Source of the DNA: Megalodesulfovibrio gigas DSM 1382 = ATCC 19364 | Lineage (GTDB): Bacteria > Desulfobacterota > Desulfovibrionia > Desulfovibrionales > Desulfovibrionaceae | Assembly: GCF_000468495.1 (NCBI RefSeq) | Contig: NC_022444.1 | Location: 2,275,271-2,312,846 of the forward strand | Length of the DNA stretch: 37,576 nt | Direction: 5' to 3' | Shown: piece after piece, positions 33,198 to 37,576 of the stretch | How positions within the stretch are numbered: position 1 is the stretch's first letter | Layout: each line of letters starts with the position of its first letter | Notes under the pieces: model-generated | Told to the model about the DNA's origin: nothing | The model's database searches: none | Seen by the model: only the letters and a program-made list of their open reading frames with translations | Program-made: the position numbers and the translations under genes

Positions 33198-33871
33198 GTG
33201 CAGGCCTCCGGAGTGTAGCCGGCCGCAGGGCCGTGATAGGCCGGCGCGCCCCGGCCGGAAAGGGCCAGCACGGCATTGGCCTCGGGCAGATCCCGTTCCA
33301 GATGATGACTGATCCAGATGACCCCGGCCCCGCGTTCCCGGGCCTGCCGGATGGACCGGGTCAGCATTGCGGAAGAGGCCACATCCAGCCCGGTGCCGGG
33401 CTCGTCCAGCAGCAGGAGATCCGGCTCGTTCAGGAACACCCGGGCCAGATTCAGCCGCTGGGCCATGCCGCGGGAATATGCGCCGGCGCGGTCGTCGGCT
33501 GCATCCGCAAGGTTCACCGCTGCCAGCCGGGCGCGCAGGACCTCGTCATCCAGGGAAAGCCCGTGCACCCTGGCCCAGAAGCGCAGGTTCTCCAGGCCAC
33601 TCATCTGCGGATAAATGCAGGTGACATGGCCCAGAAATCCCAGGCGGTCATGCCCCACGGTCAGGTCGCAGACGCCGGCATCCGCCGGGGTCAGGCCGGC
33701 CAGGATCTTGAGCAGGGTGGACTTGCCGGCGCCATTGGGGCCGGCAAGCAACAGGCATTCGCCGGCGTGCAGGGTGAACTGCACGTCCTTGAAGACGAGG
33801 CGCGGCCCGTAGAACTTGCCCAGCCCCTTGGCGGCGGCAAGCTGGCCCGAGTGGCGCGGGGCCTGCGTCAC
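33191..33871 (-). CDS. ccmA: Heme exporter ATPase CcmA
   Basis: 226 residues with a GTG start at 33871 that overlaps the ccmF stop (GTGA), preceded by GGAGAACAGG. The frame is open upstream to an ATG at 33946, but that part is antisense-free shadow of ccmF and would add 25 poor residues. Walker A GPNGAGKST is at 44-52, the signature is YSRGMAQRLNLAR, Walker B LLLLDEPGTGLD follows, and the switch is WISHHLERD. CcmA powers release of holo-CcmE. It ends 7 bp into ccmB. Confidence 0.94.
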   Translation of the reverse strand: MTQAPRHSGQLAAAKGLGKFYGPRLVFKDVQFTLHAGECLLLAGPNGAGKSTLLKILAGLTPADAGVCDLTVGHDRLGFLGHVTCIYPQMSGLENLRFWARVHGLSLDDEVLRARLAAVNLADAADDRAGAYSRGMAQRLNLARVFLNEPDLLLLDEPGTGLDVASSAMLTRSIRQARERGAGVIWISHHLERDLPEANAVLALSGRGAPAYHGPAAGYTPEACTC

Positions 33872-35775
33872 GCCTGTTCTCCGCCGCGTTTTCTGCGGAA
33901 GATGCCCCAGAACGGCGCAATGCACATAATGGTTCCACCCACCCACAGCCAGTTCACCAGGGGGTGCGTGCTCAGGGTGAAGGATGCCGTATGATCCTCC
34001 TGCGCACCCAGCAGGGTGGCGTACACTTCCGTGCCCAGGGAGAAGATGGTGCTGGCCTCGGCAAAGGCGTTGGAGAACTTCTGGTAGATACGGCGTTCCG
34101 GGTGCAACGTGCCCACGGGGGCACCGTTTTTGGTCACATGGATGGTGGCCTCCAGGCCGGCCAGACGAGAGGTGCGGTATTCGCGCAATCCCTCATACTG
34201 GAAGGAGAAGCCGGCCACTTCTGTTGCCTCCCCAGGCTTGAGCACCACCTGACGTTCCTGCTGGTAGGGGCCGGAGATGGCCACGCCCACCACCATCAGC
34301 GCCAGGCCGATGTGCACCAGATGCGCAGCCAGGGAGGCCGGCAGCCCGCGCGCCGCCTTGTCCGTGATCAGCAACAGCGGCAGGGAGAGCAGACAGGCTC
34401 CGCCCGCAGCCGCGCCCACCAGGGGCACGGGCATGGTGTACCCGGCCAGATACAAGCCCACCAGCAGCCCTGCGAACACGGCCACCACCAGGGACAGATG
34501 CTTCATCTTGCTCACGCCCCCCTGCCAGGACATCCAGGGGCAGGCGCACAGCAGCAACGCCAGGACCACGAAAAACGGCATGCAGACCTTGTTGTAGAAG
34601 GACTGGTCCAGCCCCACGGTGTTGGCGCTCCACAACTGGGAGATCACCGGCCACATGGTGCCCATGAGCACCACCAGCCCCAGGGCCAGCAGGGCCCATA
34701 CGGCGATGATGAGCAAGCCTTCCCGGCTGCCCAGCCCGGCCAGCTCCTTGCTGTGGGCGTCGCCCTTGCCATACCCGGCGGCAATGCCCACGGGCAGGTA
34801 CAGCAGGGTGGCGAGCATGAACAACATCAGCGGGATGCCAATGGGTGCCCGGCCGAAGGCGTGCAGGCTCTCCACCACGCCGGAGCGAACCAGATACGTG
34901 GCGAAAAAGCAGGTCACCAGGGTCAGGCCCACCAGGAATACATTGGCCCGGGGCAGCACGCCGCGCCGGCTCTGCAGCATGGCGGTATGCAGAAAGGCCG
35001 TGCCGGCGAACCAGGGGATCAGGGAGGCGTTTTCCACCGGATCCCAGGCCCAGTAGCCGCCCCAGCCCAGTTCCATGTAGCTCCACCAGCCGCCCAGGAT
35101 GATGCCGGCCGTCAGGAAGACCCAGGCGCTCACGGCATAGGGCCGGCCCACCACGGTCCAGTGACCGGCACGGCCGAACTCGCCGGCCATGGTCTGCCCC
35201 AGGGCCAGACAGGCCGGAATGGTGAATCCGGCATAGCCCAGGAACAGCAGGGGCGGATGAAAGATCATCCCCGGATGCTGCAGCAGCGGGTTCAGGCCGT
35301 TGCCGTCGGCAGGCGGGGGGATGACTTCCGTGAAGGGGTTGCTGTAGCTGGTGAGCAGCAGCAGGAAGAAGGCCATCACTCCGTGGTGGAACAGCCAGAA
35401 ATGCAGCTTGGTGGACGGGGTGAGCCGCGAGTAGGCGGTGGTGGCCTGAAACACCACGCAGCACAAGGCCACCATCCAGGCCCAGAAATAGAGCGACCCG
35501 GCCTGCCCGGCCCAGAAGGCCGTGATGCGATAGAACAGGGGCAGCACACTGTCTGTGTAGTCCGCCACCAGCAGGAAAGAATAGTCCCTGTTCACCAGGG
35601 CGTTCAGGATGACGCCTGCGCCCAGGGTGAGCAGGGCAGACGCGACGAGGTGCCCGCGTTCCAGCCATGCCGGGCAGCGCTGGTCGTTGTTCCAGCACAG
35701 GATGAGGGCGTAGGCGGAAAGCCCAAGAGTCAGCAGCAGGCAAGCCAGCTGCGTCCAGTAGCCGAGCAGATGCAT
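33868..35775 (-). CDS. ccmF: Cytochrome c heme lyase subunit CcmF
   Basis: 635 residues with 14-15 membrane helices, normal length. The WWD region is SYMELGWGGYWAWDP (232-246). Histidines H167 and H173 (LLQHPGMIFHPP) and H263 flank it and should hold heme. The enzyme attaches heme to CXXCH sites of apocytochromes in the periplasm, receiving heme from CcmE. It is the first ccm gene here; the usual ccmE does not precede it. The start at 35775 is the only reasonable one, although its ribosome-binding site (AAGGTGGTG) is only fair. A 213-bp noncoding stretch with two competing hairpins lies upstream. Confidence 0.96.
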   Translation of the reverse strand: MHLLGYWTQLACLLLTLGLSAYALILCWNNDQRCPAWLERGHLVASALLTLGAGVILNALVNRDYSFLLVADYTDSVLPLFYRITAFWAGQAGSLYFWAWMVALCCVVFQATTAYSRLTPSTKLHFWLFHHGVMAFFLLLLTSYSNPFTEVIPPPADGNGLNPLLQHPGMIFHPPLLFLGYAGFTIPACLALGQTMAGEFGRAGHWTVVGRPYAVSAWVFLTAGIILGGWWSYMELGWGGYWAWDPVENASLIPWFAGTAFLHTAMLQSRRGVLPRANVFLVGLTLVTCFFATYLVRSGVVESLHAFGRAPIGIPLMLFMLATLLYLPVGIAAGYGKGDAHSKELAGLGSREGLLIIAVWALLALGLVVLMGTMWPVISQLWSANTVGLDQSFYNKVCMPFFVVLALLLCACPWMSWQGGVSKMKHLSLVVAVFAGLLVGLYLAGYTMPVPLVGAAAGGACLLSLPLLLITDKAARGLPASLAAHLVHIGLALMVVGVAISGPYQQERQVVLKPGEATEVAGFSFQYEGLREYRTSRLAGLEATIHVTKNGAPVGTLHPERRIYQKFSNAFAEASTIFSLGTEVYATLLGAQEDHTASFTLSTHPLVNWLWVGGTIMCIAPFWGIFRRKRGGEQA

Positions 35776-35906
35776 GTATCACCACCTTGCGTGTCTTCGG
35801 AAGGCGGCACCCTAAACTGAAACGGTCGGAAGGGGAAGAGCCCCCGGCGGGCAACAGGGTTGCACCGCGGGATACAGCGCAGAAGGCAAATTGGGGAGGA
35901 AGCAAA

Positions 35907-35959
35907 GCATGCCGCGGGGGGATGGATTGTCGGGGCGCGGCGGCATGCTCGCGCCCCGA
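35907..35959 (-). promoter_or_regulatory. Two mutually exclusive hairpins between the SPFH gene and ccmF
   Basis: Hairpin A pairs 35907-35915 with 35940-35948 (9 bp). Hairpin B pairs 35930-35939 with 35950-35959 (10 bp, perfect), and its loop contains the 3' arm of hairpin A (plus-strand order). Only one can form at a time. This resembles an attenuator or switch upstream of ccmF, but no U-run follows either stem. Confidence 0.45.
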
Positions 35960-35988
35960 AGAATATGAAAATATGGTAACAGTCTGCC

Positions 35989-37365
35989 TTACTGTTGCTG
36001 GGGCGGACTGCCCGAGGCCGGCATGGCGCTCATGCCCAGATCCAAGGCCAGATCCCGCGCGGTTTTTGCCGTGAGCAGGTCGATGAGCTGATGCGCCCCC
36101 GGGGTTGCGGCTCCGCCGCCGGCCTGCGCACCCAGTTGCACCTGGGGCACCCAGTTGCCGCTGTACCGGGCGATGGCGTCGGCATAGTGGCGGTTCACTT
36201 CTTTCCAGGCCGAGAGACGCGTTTCCAGGGCATTGTCCGCCTGCATGATCAGTCTGCGCTTTTCGGATTCGCCCTGGCCTTCCATGATGAGCTTTTCCTT
36301 CAGCTGCGCCGCGGCCTGCTTTTGCAAGGTGGCCACCTGCAGTTCCCGTTCGGCACCCAGCTTGGCGACATTGTATTCTTTTTGCGCAGCCAGCTCGGCC
36401 ACCTGCTTTTCCTGTTCGCCCTTGACCACCGCCATGGCCTTTTCCGCCTCCTGCTTCCAGCGGGCTTCGGCCGCCGTGGCCCGGCCTTTCTGCTCGGCGG
36501 TGATGGCATCCTGCTCTGCCTTGGTCGCCTCGGCCTTTTTGGTCTGAATGTCCATGGTGATCTGCTGCTGCTGCGTAATCTGCTGCTCCACCTTCTGGTC
36601 GTAGGCGATCATGTTCATGGACAGATTGTAGAGCTTGATGCCGTATTCCTCGATGGGCGAGCTTTCCATGCGGGCAATGCCGTTGGGAGCCGCGGGGTTG
36701 AGCACGGGTTCGGAGACGGTGATCTGGCGCTTGTCACCGGTGACTGGATCTTCCACATATCTGGTGGTGGTCGTCGTCTTGTACACGCCGTGCTTGGCTT
36801 GGTCTTCAATGTACGTCAGCAACATCGGGCGCTTTTCGCTGTACGATTCCCGGCTGCTCATGAGGGGGCCGGTCATGTACACTGCGCGTTCCATCACCGT
36901 GCGGATGAGCTGCTGTTCGATGGCTTCTTGCGACCCGTATTTGATGTGCAGATTGGTGAGTTTGTCGAGTTCCAAAGGCATGTCGAAGCGCACGGAGCCG
37001 GAAATATTGGCGTGGCCACCGTCGTTGAACCGGGTGCGCATGGACATGTCCATCCGACTGCCTTGGTCCGCACTGGAACTGAACCAGAACTGGGTGGAGC
37101 GGCGGTACGTGGTGACCTTGCCAAAGAGCTGCCAGTGCACGCCCGGGTCTGTCCACCAGTCCAAAGTGCCTACATAAAACCGTTGATTGACAACAATTTT
37201 TTCAGCATTCACATTCTCAATAATGTTGTCGAAGGCCATAAAGAGCAGCAGGGCGCAGACCCCGGCCACAATAAGCGCGCCCATGCGCCGCATGCCTTGA
37301 GGGTAGGGCAGTCTGGGCAGATTCGCCGGGGAGGGCACACGGGGTGGCGGAAGTTCGTCGGACAT
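35989..37365 (-). CDS. SPFH/prohibitin-type membrane protein
   Basis: 458 residues. A cytoplasmic proline-rich N-terminus and one membrane helix (28-47) lead into an SPFH (Band 7) domain (about 52-270), starting EKIVVNQRFYVG. A long charged coiled coil rich in Ala, Gln, Glu and Lys (about 265-395) follows, and the tail is Gly/Pro-rich with PQQQ at the end. Such proteins oligomerise into rings or microdomains and often act with FtsH-like proteases, but no protease gene is adjacent. The ATG at 37365 has CGGAGAAC upstream. Co-transcription with the ccm operon 213 bp downstream is possible. Confidence 0.85.
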   Translation of the reverse strand: MSDELPPPRVPSPANLPRLPYPQGMRRMGALIVAGVCALLLFMAFDNIIENVNAEKIVVNQRFYVGTLDWWTDPGVHWQLFGKVTTYRRSTQFWFSSSADQGSRMDMSMRTRFNDGGHANISGSVRFDMPLELDKLTNLHIKYGSQEAIEQQLIRTVMERAVYMTGPLMSSRESYSEKRPMLLTYIEDQAKHGVYKTTTTTRYVEDPVTGDKRQITVSEPVLNPAAPNGIARMESSPIEEYGIKLYNLSMNMIAYDQKVEQQITQQQQITMDIQTKKAEATKAEQDAITAEQKGRATAAEARWKQEAEKAMAVVKGEQEKQVAELAAQKEYNVAKLGAERELQVATLQKQAAAQLKEKLIMEGQGESEKRRLIMQADNALETRLSAWKEVNRHYADAIARYSGNWVPQVQLGAQAGGGAATPGAHQLIDLLTAKTARDLALDLGMSAMPASGSPPQQQ

Positions 37366-37483
37366 GGCGGTTCTCCGTGAAAGTGCTCACAAAATGGCCA
37401 GGGCAATAGTTTGTCACCCGAAAAATAGCATGTCTTGGAAGTCAGGGAAAGTGACAGTACGGTGACAGCCCGTCCGTCGCCGC

Positions 37484-37520
37484 AAAAAAAAAGCCGCTCC
37501 GGCACGAATGCGGGAGCGGC
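37484..37520 (-). terminator. Rho-independent terminator of a minus-strand gene beyond the right edge
   Basis: On the minus strand an 8-bp stem GCCGCTCC (37513-37520 with 37493-37500) with a 12-nt loop is followed by nine T residues (37492-37484). The last bases of the window (37553 onward) can be read as the end of a minus-strand reading frame (KIKML, stop at 37553-37555), but that is too short to identify. Confidence 0.85.
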
Positions 37521-37576
37521 GTGAAGCGCGGGAGGCGGCCATCTGCCAGAGACTAGAGCATTTTAATTTTGAAAAA

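Overview
The window is GC-rich (about 60-65% by eye), densely coding chromosomal DNA from a Gram-negative bacterium with a periplasm. Outer-membrane and lipoprotein genes, Tat export, a System I cytochrome c maturation operon, several PAS/REC/GGDEF sensors and a YhaM-type HD nuclease fit a deltaproteobacterial sulfate reducer of the Desulfovibrionales type. This placement is inferred from gene content and base composition; no rRNA or sulfate-reduction gene is present. I find 35 protein genes, one broken gene, no tRNA or rRNA, no CRISPR array and no insertion sequence.

Left part (1-12.8 kb), signalling and accessory genes: a string of hairpins (43-205); a REC-histidine kinase; a secreted protein of unknown function; an outer-membrane beta-barrel protein with a clear terminator; a DinB-fold protein behind a membrane diguanylate cyclase; a decayed alpha/beta hydrolase gene next to a lipoprotein of unknown function; a compact three-gene operon (CoA-binding protein, YkgJ-type Cys-cluster protein, J-domain protein); a double-PAS histidine kinase whose 3' end overlaps the J-domain gene; and an Mrr-type restriction endonuclease.

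Middle part (12.9-21.2 kb), central metabolism: gap, with a near-consensus promoter whose -35 box contains the surE stop codon, and surE on the minus strand. Divergent from surE is a plus-strand operon of a YhaM-like nuclease, tmk, a small glycosyltransferase-like protein and a BaiN/HI0933-family flavoprotein. On the minus strand follow a 6-phosphofructokinase of the Gly/Lys active-site type and a secreted papain-family peptidase.

Right part (21.2-37.6 kb) is entirely minus strand. A probable long operon runs livK-H-M-G-F-guaB-guaA-tatB-tatC (branched-chain amino acid uptake, GMP synthesis, Tat translocase). Upstream lies ccmF-A-B-C-D plus a membrane-anchored TPR protein with a methionine-rich segment. 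ccmD (47 aa) is easily missed because of its size; ccmE, ccmG and ccmH are absent. An SPFH/prohibitin-type membrane protein precedes ccmF, and a terminator at the right edge belongs to a gene beyond the window.

I do not see a clearly undescribed multi-gene system. The most notable points are the GAPDH cofactor-pocket residues (NADP-like), the TatC with a 114-residue acidic extension, the Met-rich TPR protein in the ccm operon, the secreted C1A peptidase beside phosphofructokinase, the five-hairpin array at the left edge, a 42-bp palindrome after tatC, and the hydrolase remnant.
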